Positions 15,495 to 24,500 of a DNA stretch of 36,682 bases are shown here, piece after piece. The stretch is from Streptomyces sp. NBRC 110611 (lineage in GTDB: Bacteria; Actinomycetota; Actinomycetes; Streptomycetales; Streptomycetaceae). The notes beneath the pieces were generated by a model. That model saw only the letters and a program-made list of their open reading frames with translations, did not search any database and was not told the origin of the DNA. The position numbers and the translations under genes are program-made. How positions within the stretch are numbered: position 1 is the stretch's first letter; the number at the start of each line of letters is the position of its first letter. The DNA is taken from the NCBI RefSeq assembly GCF_001590865.1, contig NZ_BBUY01000004.1, forward strand, positions 364,059-400,740, read 5' to 3'.

Positions 15495-16553
15495 TTACAG
15501 GGCCTTGGCCGGCCAGTCGAGCAGGCGGGCGCCGATCACCGCGGTCTGGAGCATATAGCGGTGGCCGGGGTCGGCGGGGTTGGCGCCGGTCAGGGCGTGG
15601 ATGCGTTCCAGACGGTACGTCAGCGCGCGCACGCTCAGGGAGAGCCGACGGGCCGCTTCGGCGGCGACGCAGCCGGCGTTGAAGTACGTGGTGAGGGTGT
15701 CCAGCAGGGGCTGAGGTCCGCCGCGGGCGGTGGTGAGCGGGCCGAGCGCGCTCAGGACGAGGTCCGCCATGGCCTGCCGGTCGCGGGTGAGTACGGGGTA
15801 GACGAGCAGGTCGGCGGCGCGGAGCACCGGGTCGTCGAGCTCCATGCGATCGGCGAGGTCCAGGGTGTTGAGGGCCTCCTCGTACGACTGGACCACGCCG
15901 CCGGGGCCCGGCTGCGGGCGGCCGATGGCGACCCGCCCGCCGTCCGTGGCCGCGTACGCCTGCTTGGCGAAGTGCAGGAGGATCTCGTCCTGGTCGCCGG
16001 GCGCGATGCACAGCATGCGGCCGTCCTTCGTGGTCAGCAGAGTGCTGCGGTCGCCGAACCGGGCGATGAGCGACTGTTCGACCTGCCGCGGGACGGCGTC
16101 CCCCTCGTCGTAGCTGGCCGGCCCCTGGGCGACCGCGACCGCGTGTTCGTGGGAGAAGCGCAGTCCGAAGCGTTCGGCGCGCTCGGCCAGGCGGCCCAGG
16201 TCGCTACGGCCGTAGAGGAGATCGTCGATGAACTCGCGGCGCGCGGCTTCCTCTTGGCGTACGGCCAGCCGCTGGGCGCGCTCATAGCCCTCGGCGAAGG
16301 CGTCGATGGCCTGCTGTACGGCGGCGAGCACGGTGTCCGCCGAGCCGGCGGCGCGCGGCCAGTCGGCGCGGGTGGCGGCGAGGTGTGCGTTGACGAGGGC
16401 GCGCAGGCCGAGACCGGCTTCGGCGGCCTGTTCGCCCAGCGCGCGGCGGGAGGTGAGCTCCTCGCGCGTCAGCCGGCGGCCGGTGGCCGAGGCATCGGCC
16501 AGGATCCGGGCATAGCCGTCCAGATAATCCTCGGGTATCTCGTGGTCCGCCAT
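15495..16553 (-). CDS. PucR/CdaR-type transcriptional regulator
   Basis: A 352-residue cytosolic regulator. The C-terminal ~60 residues (YFNAGCVAAEAARRLSLSVRALTYRLERIHALTG) are the PucR C-terminal helix-turn-helix (HTH_30) and end in the usual LQTAVIGARLL segment. The middle (~120-260) resembles the GGDEF-like domain of CdaR regulators; the N-terminal ~100 residues are helical and resemble a RsbT co-antagonist-like region. No classic PucR purine-sensing domain is seen, so its signal is unknown. The ATG at 16553 is preferred; upstream in-frame codons lie in the promoter. It is divergent from the YqiJ-flotillin genes, and paired dyads between them suggest it controls both itself and that locus. 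Confidence 0.85.
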   Translation of the reverse strand: MADHEIPEDYLDGYARILADASATGRRLTREELTSRRALGEQAAEAGLGLRALVNAHLAATRADWPRAAGSADTVLAAVQQAIDAFAEGYERAQRLAVRQEEAARREFIDDLLYGRSDLGRLAERAERFGLRFSHEHAVAVAQGPASYDEGDAVPRQVEQSLIARFGDRSTLLTTKDGRMLCIAPGDQDEILLHFAKQAYAATDGGRVAIGRPQPGPGGVVQSYEEALNTLDLADRMELDDPVLRAADLLVYPVLTRDRQAMADLVLSALGPLTTARGGPQPLLDTLTTYFNAGCVAAEAARRLSLSVRALTYRLERIHALTGANPADPGHRYMLQTAVIGARLLDWPAKAL

Positions 16554-16612
16554 GTCTTTCCCGGTTTCTTGACGTGCCGGTGACGCTTTCTTAGCGGCAA
16601 CCTGGCATGGAG

Positions 16613-16641
16613 AGATTAGTAAAGACTGCCGGAATCCGGCA
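16613..16641 (-). promoter_or_regulatory. Promoter of the PucR-type gene overlapped by dyad 1
   Basis: On the minus strand TAATCT (16618-16613) is a -10-like box. Upstream of it, TGCCGG-AAT-CCGGCA (16627-16641) is a 15-bp dyad covering the spacer and -35 area. It matches dyad 2 in both arms, so it is a good operator candidate for self-regulation. Confidence 0.5.
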
Positions 16642-16704
16642 ATGCGGTGGGGGTGCGGGCCGGGCAGTATTGCTCGTGGGGGAGCGCAGAGGGGATGGTC
16701 CCGG

Positions 16705-16719
16705 TGCCGGATACCGGCA
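16705..16719. promoter_or_regulatory. Dyad 2, operator candidate toward the YqiJ-like gene
   Basis: TGCCGG-ATA-CCGGCA has the same six-base arms and three-base centre as dyad 1, starting 78 bp further on. A TGCCGG half-site also occurs at 16575-16580. The pair of sites in a divergent promoter points to the PucR-type regulator as the binding protein (inference). Confidence 0.5.
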
Positions 16720-16786
16720 GACTGATGCGTTCCGGGACCGTCTCCCCTCGCTACCGCACAGCAGCGGGCCACAGGGCCAGGACGCA

Positions 16787-16811
16787 GACCAGACCAGACC
16801 GGACCGGACGA
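16787..16811. repeat. GACCR pentamer microsatellite
   Basis: Five tandem pentamers (GACCA twice, GACCG twice, then GACGA) lie directly before the ribosome binding site of the YqiJ-like gene. Copy-number change would alter leader length but not the reading frame. Confidence 0.6.
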
Positions 16812-16827
16812 TCGGGGGAGGGTGAGC

Positions 16828-17241
16828 ATGGGGACGTTTCTCGCGGCGGCCGCCGGCTGTCCCACCCTCGTCTTCACCGCCGCCCTCGTCATGGTCGTGG
16901 TCTTCTGGCTGCTGGCCGCCCTCGGCCTGGCCGACCCCGGCAGCTTCGACGCCGATGCGGACCTCGATGCCTGGGGCATGGGCGGAGTGCCGGTCGCGGT
17001 CGCGTTCTCCCTCCTGACAGTGCTCGCCTGGTGCGTGAGCCTCGCCGGCACCGTGCTGCTGGATCCGGTCGTCCCACCGGGCGTGGGCCGGGCACTGACG
17101 AGAGTGGCGCTGCCGGCCGTGGCCCTGCTGGCCGCGTGGCGGCTGACCCGGGTGCTCGTACGGCCGTTGCACCGCCTCTTCCCCGACGAACCCGGGCCGT
17201 CCCGGGCCGACTTCACCCGGCCAGCCGGACCGCTGGAGTAG
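16828..17241 (+). CDS. YqiJ-like (DUF1449/NfeD-related) membrane protein, flotillin partner
   Basis: A 137-residue membrane protein with three helices (~14-34, 53-78, 88-104). The N-terminus, CPTLVFTAALVMVVVFWLL then an acidic loop DADADLDAW, is typical of the YqiJ/DUF1449 family, whose genes lie beside YqiK flotillins in many bacteria. It is shorter than E. coli YqiJ and ends without the C-terminal OB-fold domain usual for NfeD-like partners. The ATG at 16828 has GGAGG (16817-16821) at spacing six; a GTG at 16822 is part of that site. The flotillin gene follows after 125 bp, so the two are probably cotranscribed. The role would be membrane anchoring or scaffolding of the flotillin assembly. 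Confidence 0.75.
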   Translation: MGTFLAAAAGCPTLVFTAALVMVVVFWLLAALGLADPGSFDADADLDAWGMGGVPVAVAFSLLTVLAWCVSLAGTVLLDPVVPPGVGRALTRVALPAVALLAAWRLTRVLVRPLHRLFPDEPGPSRADFTRPAGPLE

Positions 17242-17302
17242 CCCTACGGCGCTCAGCCCTGGCGGCCCGGACCGCTGGAGAGCCTCGTATGGCACTCAGC
17301 CC
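17225..17302. repeat. Imperfect tandem duplication at the YqiJ-like stop codon
   Basis: Both units (17225-17259 and 17267-17302) begin with CCGGACCGCTGGAG and end with CTCAGCCC; the middles differ by substitutions and a small indel. The first unit contains the stop codon (17239-17241). It looks like an old duplication of the gene end. Confidence 0.6.
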
Positions 17303-17366
17303 AGGCGCGCCCCGCGCCCCGCCCCGCCCCACGCTTCCGCTTCCGCACGCTTCAAGGACGTTTCTT

Positions 17367-19412
17367 ATGGATTCCCTCACCGTGGGCATCGGTGCGCTCG
17401 TCGCCGTTGTCCTGCTCGTCGCCGCCGTCGTACTCCTGGTGGTCTCCCGGCTGTTCCGCAAGGTGGAGCAGGGCAAGGCGCTGATCGTGTCGAAGATGCG
17501 CAAGGTCGATGTGACCTTCACCGGACAGGTCGTCCTGCCGGTGCTGCACAAGGCCGAGGTGATGGACATCTCGGTGAAGACCATCGAGATCACCCGGACC
17601 GGCCGGGAGGGCCTGATCTGCCGCGACAACATCCGCGCCGACATCCGCATCTCGTTCTTCGTCCGGGTCAACAAGACCGTGCCGGACGTCATCAGGGTCG
17701 CCCAGGCCGTCGGCACCGCACGGGCCAGCGACCGGGACACGCTCCAGGAGCTGTTCCACGCGAAGTTCTCCGAGGCGCTGAAGACCGTCGGCAAGCAGCT
17801 GGACTTCACCGACCTGTACACCAAGCGCGATGAACTGCGGTACCGGATCATCGAGGTCATCGGCGTCGACCTCAACGGCTACCACCTCGAGGACGCGGCG
17901 ATCGACTACCTGGAGCAGACGCCGCTCACCCAGCTCGACCCGGCCAACGTGCTCGACGCCCAGGGCATCCGGAAGATCACCGAGCTGACCGCCACCGAGC
18001 ATGTGCGCACCAATGAGGCCCAGCGCACCGAGGAGAAGGAGATCACCCGGCAGAACGTCGACGCCCGGGAGGCCATCCTGGAGCTGGAGCGCCGCCAGGC
18101 CGACGCCGAGATCAAGCAGCGGCGGGAGATCGAGACCGTACGGGCCCGTGAGGAGGCCGAGACGGCACGGGTGGTCGAGGAGGAGCGGCTGCGCGCGCAG
18201 GGCGCCTTCCTGCGCACCGAGGAGCAGCTGGGCGTACAGCGCGAGAACCAGGCCCGCGAGGTCGCGGTCGCCGAGAAGAACCGCGAGCGGGTCATCGCCA
18301 TCGAGAACGAGCGGATCGAGAAGGACCGGCTGCTCGAAGTCATCGCCCGGGAGCGGGAGACCGAGCTGACGCGGATCGCCGCCGAGAAGGAGGTCGAGGC
18401 GGAGAAGCGGGAGATCGCCGAGGTCATCCGGGAGCGCGTCGCGGTGGACCGTACGGTCGCCGAGCAGGAGGAGTCCATCAAGAAGCTGCGCGCCGTGGAG
18501 GAGGCGGAGCGGGGACGGCAGGCCGTCATCATCGCCGCCGAGGCCGAGGCGCAGGAGAAGCTGGTCAAGGACATCAAGGCCGCGGAGGCCGCCGAGCAGG
18601 CCGCCACGCACCGCGCCGCCGAGGAACTCACCCTGGCCGAGGCCCGGTTGAAGACCGCCGACCTCGACGCGCAGGCCAAGCTGCGCCTGGCCGAGGCCGT
18701 CCAGGCGGAGGCCGCCGCCGAGGGCCTGGCCGCCGTCACGGTCCGCGACAAGGAGGCCGAGGTCATCGCGAAGGCCGGCCGCGCCGAGGCCGAGGCCGCC
18801 GAGGCCCGGCTGCGGGCGGAGGCCGAGGGCGGCAAGGCGAAGGCGCTCGCCGAGGCCACGGCCGTCGCCGAGAAGCTCAAGGCCGAGGCGGAGGGCCTCC
18901 ACCAGAAGGCCGCCGCGATGGCCGCCCTCGACGAGGCGTCCCGCGGGCACGAGGAGTACCGGCTGCGCCTGGAGGCCGAGAAGGACGTCCGGCTCGCCGG
19001 CCTGGACGTCCAGCGGCAGGTCGCCGAGGCGCAGGCCACGGTGCTCGCCACCGGGCTGGAGAACGCCGACATCAACATCGTCGGCGGCGAGTCGGTCTTC
19101 TTCGACCGGCTGGTGTCCTCGATCGCGCTCGGCAAGGGCGTCGACGGATTCGTCCAGCACTCCGAGACCGCGCAGGCGTTGGCCAAGCCCTGGCTGGACG
19201 GCACGTCGAGCTTCACCGACGACCTCAGCCGCATCCTCGGCTCGGTCTCCACGGCCGACGTGCAGAACCTGACCGTCTCCGCCCTGCTGATGAAGCTGAT
19301 GAAGACCGGCGGTACCAACGCCGGGCAGCTCCAGCAGCTGCTGGACAAGGCCGGCGAGCTGGGTCTCGCGGACACCTCGCTGGCCGCGCTCAACGGCAGC
19401 GCGCAGGCCTGA
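17367..19412 (+). CDS. Flotillin (YqiK-type SPFH protein)
   Basis: A 681-residue SPFH/flotillin. A single N-terminal membrane helix (residues 6-28) is followed by the SPFH domain (~30-215; LFRKVEQGKALIVSKMRKVDV, then DLNGYHLEDAAIDYLEQTPL), a very long Glu/Ala/Arg-rich coiled coil (~215-560, many EAE and RERE repeats) and a C-terminal segment (~590-681) with GGESVFFDRLVSSI, typical of YqiK-like flotillins. Such proteins oligomerise into membrane microdomain scaffolds. The ATG at 17367 has AAGGA about eight bases upstream; a longer frame begins in the previous gene and is not used. It follows the YqiJ-like gene, and its 3' end has been copied in tandem before a strong terminator. Confidence 0.92.
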   Translation: MDSLTVGIGALVAVVLLVAAVVLLVVSRLFRKVEQGKALIVSKMRKVDVTFTGQVVLPVLHKAEVMDISVKTIEITRTGREGLICRDNIRADIRISFFVRVNKTVPDVIRVAQAVGTARASDRDTLQELFHAKFSEALKTVGKQLDFTDLYTKRDELRYRIIEVIGVDLNGYHLEDAAIDYLEQTPLTQLDPANVLDAQGIRKITELTATEHVRTNEAQRTEEKEITRQNVDAREAILELERRQADAEIKQRREIETVRAREEAETARVVEEERLRAQGAFLRTEEQLGVQRENQAREVAVAEKNRERVIAIENERIEKDRLLEVIARERETELTRIAAEKEVEAEKREIAEVIRERVAVDRTVAEQEESIKKLRAVEEAERGRQAVIIAAEAEAQEKLVKDIKAAEAAEQAATHRAAEELTLAEARLKTADLDAQAKLRLAEAVQAEAAAEGLAAVTVRDKEAEVIAKAGRAEAEAAEARLRAEAEGGKAKALAEATAVAEKLKAEAEGLHQKAAAMAALDEASRGHEEYRLRLEAEKDVRLAGLDVQRQVAEAQATVLATGLENADINIVGGESVFFDRLVSSIALGKGVDGFVQHSETAQALAKPWLDGTSSFTDDLSRILGSVSTADVQNLTVSALLMKLMKTGGTNAGQLQQLLDKAGELGLADTSLAALNGSAQA

Positions 19413-19466
19413 CCGAAACGGCAGTGCGCAGGCCTGACCGAAACGGTTGCGCGCAGGCCTGACAGA
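19392..19466. repeat. Three 25-bp tandem repeats containing the flotillin stop codon
   Basis: Units run 19392-19416, 19417-19441 and 19442-19466, all of the form AACGG...GCGCAGGCCTGAC followed by CGA or AGA. Unit 1 includes the last codons and the stop TGA (19410-19412); units 2 and 3 are untranslated copies. Units 1 and 2 differ by one base. Confidence 0.9.
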
Positions 19467-19470
19467 CCCG

Positions 19471-19511
19471 CGGTCCGGAGCCGCCGCACAGGGGACGGCG
19501 GCTCCGGACCG
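19471..19511 (+). terminator. Rho-independent terminator after the flotillin gene
   Basis: A perfect 15-bp stem (19471-19485 with 19497-19511; arm CGGTCCGGAGCCGCC) with an 11-base loop is followed by TGCTTTTCC. It is the strongest terminator in the window and lies just before the AAA+ ATPase gene, so that gene probably has partial read-through or its own promoter. Confidence 0.9.
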
Positions 19512-19541
19512 TGCTTTTCCTGACTTCCTGAGAGGGACCCC

Positions 19542-22500
19542 ATGACCACCGGCACCGGCCCGGACACCGGCACGTACGAGGTGCTGCGCGACCGGCTCAC
19601 CGCGCAGACCGCCGAACTCGCCCGCCGTGCGGAGGCACTCAACGCCCGCCGCACCGAGGAGTTCGGCTCGGCCCGGCTCGAACTGGCCGGCACCGAGCGG
19701 CTGCGCACCGAGCGCGGCTGCGTGCCCCGGGACATCGTGGCCGTCGGTGAGGTGCTGCTCCTCGGCTCCCACGCGTTCCCCGGGAACCGGGCCGAGACCA
19801 CCGTGGGCGACGTCTTCGCGCTGTACGACCGTGATCTTCACCCGCTGCCCGACGACGCCGTGCCCGGTCTGCTCGACGACCCCGCCTTCGTCCGGGAGTT
19901 CGCGGCCCTGCACCGCTACTACCGCCAGGCCCACCTGCTGCAGCTGCGGCGCGTCGACGGCAGGATGCTCGCCGTCTTCCGGACCGGCGAGAAGGCGGAC
20001 GACATCCGCGTCCTGCGCTGGGAGCTGTCCGAGGACGGCCGGGCGGAGTTCCTCGACGCGCGCGGCGACCGCGACCATGCCTTCCCGCCCTCCCACGACG
20101 TCGAGTGGACCCCGACGACCCGTGAGGACCATGTCCTCGGCCGCCACCCGCATGTCTCCATCGGCGGCGAGGTCTTCGTCGGGACGGCCGGCGGCACTCT
20201 CACCGTCAAGACCGAGGACGACACGGAGACGGGGGAGGGGATCCACTCCGAGCCGGTCGACGAGCCGCTGCAGTCGCTCGCCGACGCGGAGATCGCCTAT
20301 GCGCGGGTGGGTGCCCTGATCCTGCTGCGGGTCCGCCCCTACAAGGAGGACACCGACCGCCACCTGGTCTTCCACACGCTCACCAGGACGGTCGTCCGCC
20401 TCGACGGCATCGGCCAGGCCTGCCGCCGGCTGCCCGAGGACCAGGGCATCGTCTTCCCTGGCGGATACTGCCTGGCCACCGGCGCACACAAGACGTTCGA
20501 CGGCGTCGACACCGCCGACCTGGAGTTCGAGCGCGTCGTCCGCTCCCCGAACGGCGAGGACGTCCTGTTCGCCTTCCACGCGCGTGTGGCGGGCCGGAGC
20601 CTGCTGCTGCCGTACAACATGATCCGCAAGGAGGTCGCCACCCCCCTGTCCTGCCACGGCTGGGCGCTGTGCGACGACGGCGCGCTCGTCGTGCTGCGCG
20701 GGGACCCCGCGGGAACCGGCGCCGAGCCGCAGCGCGTCCACCCCGTCCAGCGGTGGAACTCCCCATACGTCTCCGACCTGTACGCCGCCGCCCGGCCCGT
20801 CGGTACCGGCGCCCTGGCCCGCGTCGGCAACGCCGACCTCGTCCGCGGTATCTCCGACTGCCTGTCCCTCACGAGCGCGGCGGCCGGGACGGCACCGACG
20901 AGCCAGATGTACCAGGCGCTGGTCGCCGCGTGTGTCCGGGCCGCCGACTCCTACCACTGGCTGGGCGACGCCGAACTCGGTGACCTGCTGGAGCCGCTCA
21001 CGCAGGTGCGGGTCACCGCGGAACAGGTCCTCGCCGAGTTCGAGAACGTCCAGTCCCTCACCCGGCAGGCCGCCGACGCGCTCGCCGAGGCCGGCGCGCG
21101 GGTCGCCGCGGTCGTCCGCCGGCTGCGCGGCGAGGCCCCGCGCAGCGCCACCGCCTGGGTCACCGGACTGACCGAACTCCGGCACGCCCAGGGCCACCTG
21201 CTCCCCCTCAAGGACCTGCGGTACGCGGACACCGCCGGTATCGACGAGCTGGCCGCCGACGTCGAGTCCGACCTCGCCACCTTCGGCAGGCGTGCCGTCG
21301 AGCACCTCGCCCGCGAGGACGCCTTCGCCGGGTACCGGACGGACGTCGAGCGGCTCGTCACCGACGCCGGGGAGATCGCCACCGTCGCCGAGGCCGCGTC
21401 CGTCGCCGCCCGCATCGACGAACTCACCGACGGTCTGCGCACGGTGACCGAAGTGGTCGCCGGGCTCGACATCGGCGACGCCACCGTCCGTACCTCCGTC
21501 CTGGAGCGGATCGCGGAGGTCCTCGGCGGCGCCAACCGCGCCCGCGCCACCCTCGACGCCCGCCGCCGCGCCCTCCTCGACTCCGAGGGACGGGCCGAGT
21601 TCGCCGCCGAGTTCGCCCTGCTCGGCCAGTCCGTCACCGGTGCGCTGGCCGCCGCCGACAGCCCCGAGGCGTGCGACGAGCAGCTGGCCCGCACGCTGGT
21701 GCAGATCGAGAACCTGGAGTCCCGGTTCGCCGAGTTCGACGACTTCCTCGGCGAGCTCGCGGACAAGCGTGACGAGGTCCACGAGGCGTTCTCGGCGCGC
21801 AAACAGACCCTCGCCGACGCCCGTTCCCGGCGCGCCGAACGGCTCGCCGACTCGGCGGCCCGCGTCCTGGAGACGGTCACCCGCCGCGCCGCCGGCCTCG
21901 CCGACGCGGACGCCGTCGCCACGTACTTCACCTCCGACCCGATGCCCGCCAAGGTCCGCCGCGTCGCCGACGAACTGCGCGAACTCGGGGACCAGGTAAG
22001 GGCGGAGGAGCTGGACGGCCGCCTCAAGGCCGCCCGCCAGGAGGCCGTCCGCGCCCTGCGCGACCGCACCGACCTCTACGCCGACGACGGCCGGACGATC
22101 CGCCTGGGCACCCACCGCTTCGCCGTCAACACCCAGCCGCTGGAGCTGACCCTGGTCCCGCACGGCGACGGCCTCGCCTTCGCCCTGACCGGCACGGACT
22201 ACCGCGCCCCGGTGACGGACCCCGACTTCGCGGCCACCCGCCCGTACTGGGACCGCCTGCTGCCCTCCGAGTCCCCGGACGTCTACCGCGCCGAGCACCT
22301 GGCCGCCCGGCTGCTGGACGAGCACGGCCCGGCGGCCCTGGCGGCGGCCGATGACCTCCCTGCCCTGGTCCGGCAGGCCGCGGAGGCGGCGTACGACGAG
22401 GGGTACGAGCGGGGCGTACACGACCACGACGCGGCCCTGATCCTCGCCGCACTGCTCCGCCTGTCCGCGCAGGCGGGCCCGCTGTGCCACGAGCCCGCCG

Positions 22501-24425
22501 CCCGGGCCGCCGCCCAGCTGTTCTGGGCGCACGGCACGACGGCCGGGGAGCGCGAGAGCTGGACCCGGCGCGCGGTGTCCATGGCCCGGGCCCGGCACAC
22601 CTTCGGGCTGACCCCCGCGATCGACGATCTGCGGGCGGAGCTGGCGGAGGCGATCGGCGGAGCGGCCGCCGGCGACGCCGCCGCGTACCTCTTCGAAGAG
22701 CTGACCAGCGGCCCCGACGGCTTCGTGCTCAGCGCCGGTGCCCGCACGCTGCTCGACACGTTCCGCCGTACCGTGGGCACGTCGGCGTACGACGACGACC
22801 TCGCCGCCCTCGGTGAACTCGCCGCCCGCAAGCAGCTCGTCGAGGCGTGGCTGTCGTCGTACACCTCCGCCACCGGCACCGGAACCGCCCCCGGAGACCT
22901 CGCCGAGGCGGTGGCCGCCGAGCTGTGCCCGGAGCTGGTCCGCTACGGCTCCGACGCCCCGCTCGCCGAGACCGTCGAGGGGCTGCTCGGCACGCACCCG
23001 CGCCTCAGCGGCCGTACGCTCGGCATCCGGGTCGACGAACTCCTGGCCCGCACCCGGCGCTTCCGTGCGCAGGAGGTTCCCGCCCACCGCGCCTACCAGC
23101 GCCGCCGTACGGCGCTGGTGGCCGCCGAGCGCTCCCGGATCCGGCTGGACGAGTACCGGCCGCGGGTGATGCCGTCGTTCGTGCGGAGCAAGCTGATCGA
23201 CGAGGTGTACCTGCCGCTGGTCGGCGACAGCCTCGCCAAGCAGCTCGGCACCACGGGCGAGGCCAGGCGCACCGACAGCGGCGGCCTGCTCCTGCTCATC
23301 TCCCCGCCCGGCTACGGCAAGACGACGCTCATGGAGTACGTCGCCGACCGGCTCGGCCTGATCCTGGTCAAGGTCAACGGCCCGGCGCTGGGCCACGCCG
23401 TGACGTCCCTCGACCCCGCCGAGGCCCCGAACGCCACCGCCCGGCAGGAGGTCGAGAAGATCAACTTCGCGCTGGAAACGGGCAACAACACCCTCCTCTA
23501 CCTCGACGACATCCAGCACACCTCGCCCGAGCTGCTGCAGAAGTTCATTCCGCTGTGCGACGCCACGCGCCGCATCGAGGGGGTGCGGGACGGCGAGCCG
23601 CGCACCTACGACCTGCGCGGCAAGCGGTTCGCGGTCTGCATGGCCGGCAACCCCTACACCGAGTCCGGCAGCCGCTTCCGCGTCCCCGACATGCTCGCCA
23701 ACCGCGCCGACGTGTGGAACCTCGGTGAGGTGCTGACCGGCAAGGAGGACGCGTTCGCGCTCAGCTTCGTCGAGAACTCCCTCGCCGCGAACCCGGTCCT
23801 GGCGCCGCTCGCCGGCCGCGACCGCGCCGACCTCGACCTGTTGCTCCGCCTCGCCGAGGGCGACTCCACGGCCCGCGCCGACCGGCTCACCCACCCCTAC
23901 ACGCCGGCCGAGCTGGAGCGGATCGTGGCCGTGCTGCGCCACCTGCTCACGGCCCGCGAGACGGTCCTGGCGGTCAATACGGCCTATATCGCCTCGGCGG
24001 CCCAGTCCGATGCCAGCCGCACCGAGCCGCCCTTCCGGCTCCAGGGCTCGTACCGCAACATGAACAAGATCGCTCAGCGCATCCAGCCGGTGATGAACGC
24101 CACCGAACTGGCCGCCGTCATCGACGACCACTACACGGCCGAGGCCCAGACCCTCACCACCGGCGCCGAGGCCAACCTGCTGAAGCTGGCCGAGCTGCGG
24201 GGCACGCTGGCGGGCGAACAGGCGGCGCGCTGGGCCGAGGTGAAGGCGTCGTACGCGCGCGCCCAGGCCCTCGGCGGCAGCGAGAGCGACCCGGGGACCC
24301 GCACGGTCGCCGCCCTCGGCCGGCTCACCGACCGCATCGCCGCGGTCGAATCCGCGATCACCCGCGCCACCGATCCCGATCGGCTCCCGCCCAACCCCTC
24401 CGCCCGGCACGCCGCCCGACTGTAA
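19542..24425 (+). CDS. Giant AAA+ ATPase of the DUF3686 'DNA repair ATPase' type
   Basis: A 1627-residue cytosolic protein. Residues ~15-470 correspond to the DUF3686 region (RTERGCVPRDIVAVGEVLLLG and following), and ~470-900 are long helices with coiled-coil character. A C-terminal AAA+ module spans ~1210-1530: Walker A SPPGYGKTT (Lys1260), Walker B LLYLDD (Asp1322/1323), a sensor-1 Asn1370 in CMAGNP and a sensor-2-like GSYRNMNKI. The databases name such proteins DNA repair ATPases, but I know of no direct proof of repair activity. They recur next to flotillin and YqiJ genes, which argues for a role at the membrane scaffold. The ATG follows an AGAGGGA ribosome site. The codon pattern is uniform across its length; no frameshift is seen. 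Confidence 0.85.
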   Translation: MTTGTGPDTGTYEVLRDRLTAQTAELARRAEALNARRTEEFGSARLELAGTERLRTERGCVPRDIVAVGEVLLLGSHAFPGNRAETTVGDVFALYDRDLHPLPDDAVPGLLDDPAFVREFAALHRYYRQAHLLQLRRVDGRMLAVFRTGEKADDIRVLRWELSEDGRAEFLDARGDRDHAFPPSHDVEWTPTTREDHVLGRHPHVSIGGEVFVGTAGGTLTVKTEDDTETGEGIHSEPVDEPLQSLADAEIAYARVGALILLRVRPYKEDTDRHLVFHTLTRTVVRLDGIGQACRRLPEDQGIVFPGGYCLATGAHKTFDGVDTADLEFERVVRSPNGEDVLFAFHARVAGRSLLLPYNMIRKEVATPLSCHGWALCDDGALVVLRGDPAGTGAEPQRVHPVQRWNSPYVSDLYAAARPVGTGALARVGNADLVRGISDCLSLTSAAAGTAPTSQMYQALVAACVRAADSYHWLGDAELGDLLEPLTQVRVTAEQVLAEFENVQSLTRQAADALAEAGARVAAVVRRLRGEAPRSATAWVTGLTELRHAQGHLLPLKDLRYADTAGIDELAADVESDLATFGRRAVEHLAREDAFAGYRTDVERLVTDAGEIATVAEAASVAARIDELTDGLRTVTEVVAGLDIGDATVRTSVLERIAEVLGGANRARATLDARRRALLDSEGRAEFAAEFALLGQSVTGALAAADSPEACDEQLARTLVQIENLESRFAEFDDFLGELADKRDEVHEAFSARKQTLADARSRRAERLADSAARVLETVTRRAAGLADADAVATYFTSDPMPAKVRRVADELRELGDQVRAEELDGRLKAARQEAVRALRDRTDLYADDGRTIRLGTHRFAVNTQPLELTLVPHGDGLAFALTGTDYRAPVTDPDFAATRPYWDRLLPSESPDVYRAEHLAARLLDEHGPAALAAADDLPALVRQAAEAAYDEGYERGVHDHDAALILAALLRLSAQAGPLCHEPAARAAAQLFWAHGTTAGERESWTRRAVSMARARHTFGLTPAIDDLRAELAEAIGGAAAGDAAAYLFEELTSGPDGFVLSAGARTLLDTFRRTVGTSAYDDDLAALGELAARKQLVEAWLSSYTSATGTGTAPGDLAEAVAAELCPELVRYGSDAPLAETVEGLLGTHPRLSGRTLGIRVDELLARTRRFRAQEVPAHRAYQRRRTALVAAERSRIRLDEYRPRVMPSFVRSKLIDEVYLPLVGDSLAKQLGTTGEARRTDSGGLLLLISPPGYGKTTLMEYVADRLGLILVKVNGPALGHAVTSLDPAEAPNATARQEVEKINFALETGNNTLLYLDDIQHTSPELLQKFIPLCDATRRIEGVRDGEPRTYDLRGKRFAVCMAGNPYTESGSRFRVPDMLANRADVWNLGEVLTGKEDAFALSFVENSLAANPVLAPLAGRDRADLDLLLRLAEGDSTARADRLTHPYTPAELERIVAVLRHLLTARETVLAVNTAYIASAAQSDASRTEPPFRLQGSYRNMNKIAQRIQPVMNATELAAVIDDHYTAEAQTLTTGAEANLLKLAELRGTLAGEQAARWAEVKASYARAQALGGSESDPGTRTVAALGRLTDRIAAVESAITRATDPDRLPPNPSARHAARL

Positions 24426-24500
24426 GGTGCCCAGGGCCGTCCCGGCGCCGTGACCGCGGCGCCGAAGACGGGCACCGTACAGGGGAGACAGGAGCCGATC

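Noticed and set aside
15495..17216. Longer 573-codon version of the PucR-type protein
   Set aside because: The extension crosses the YqiJ-like gene and the shared promoter with its dyads; the conserved protein starts at 16553.
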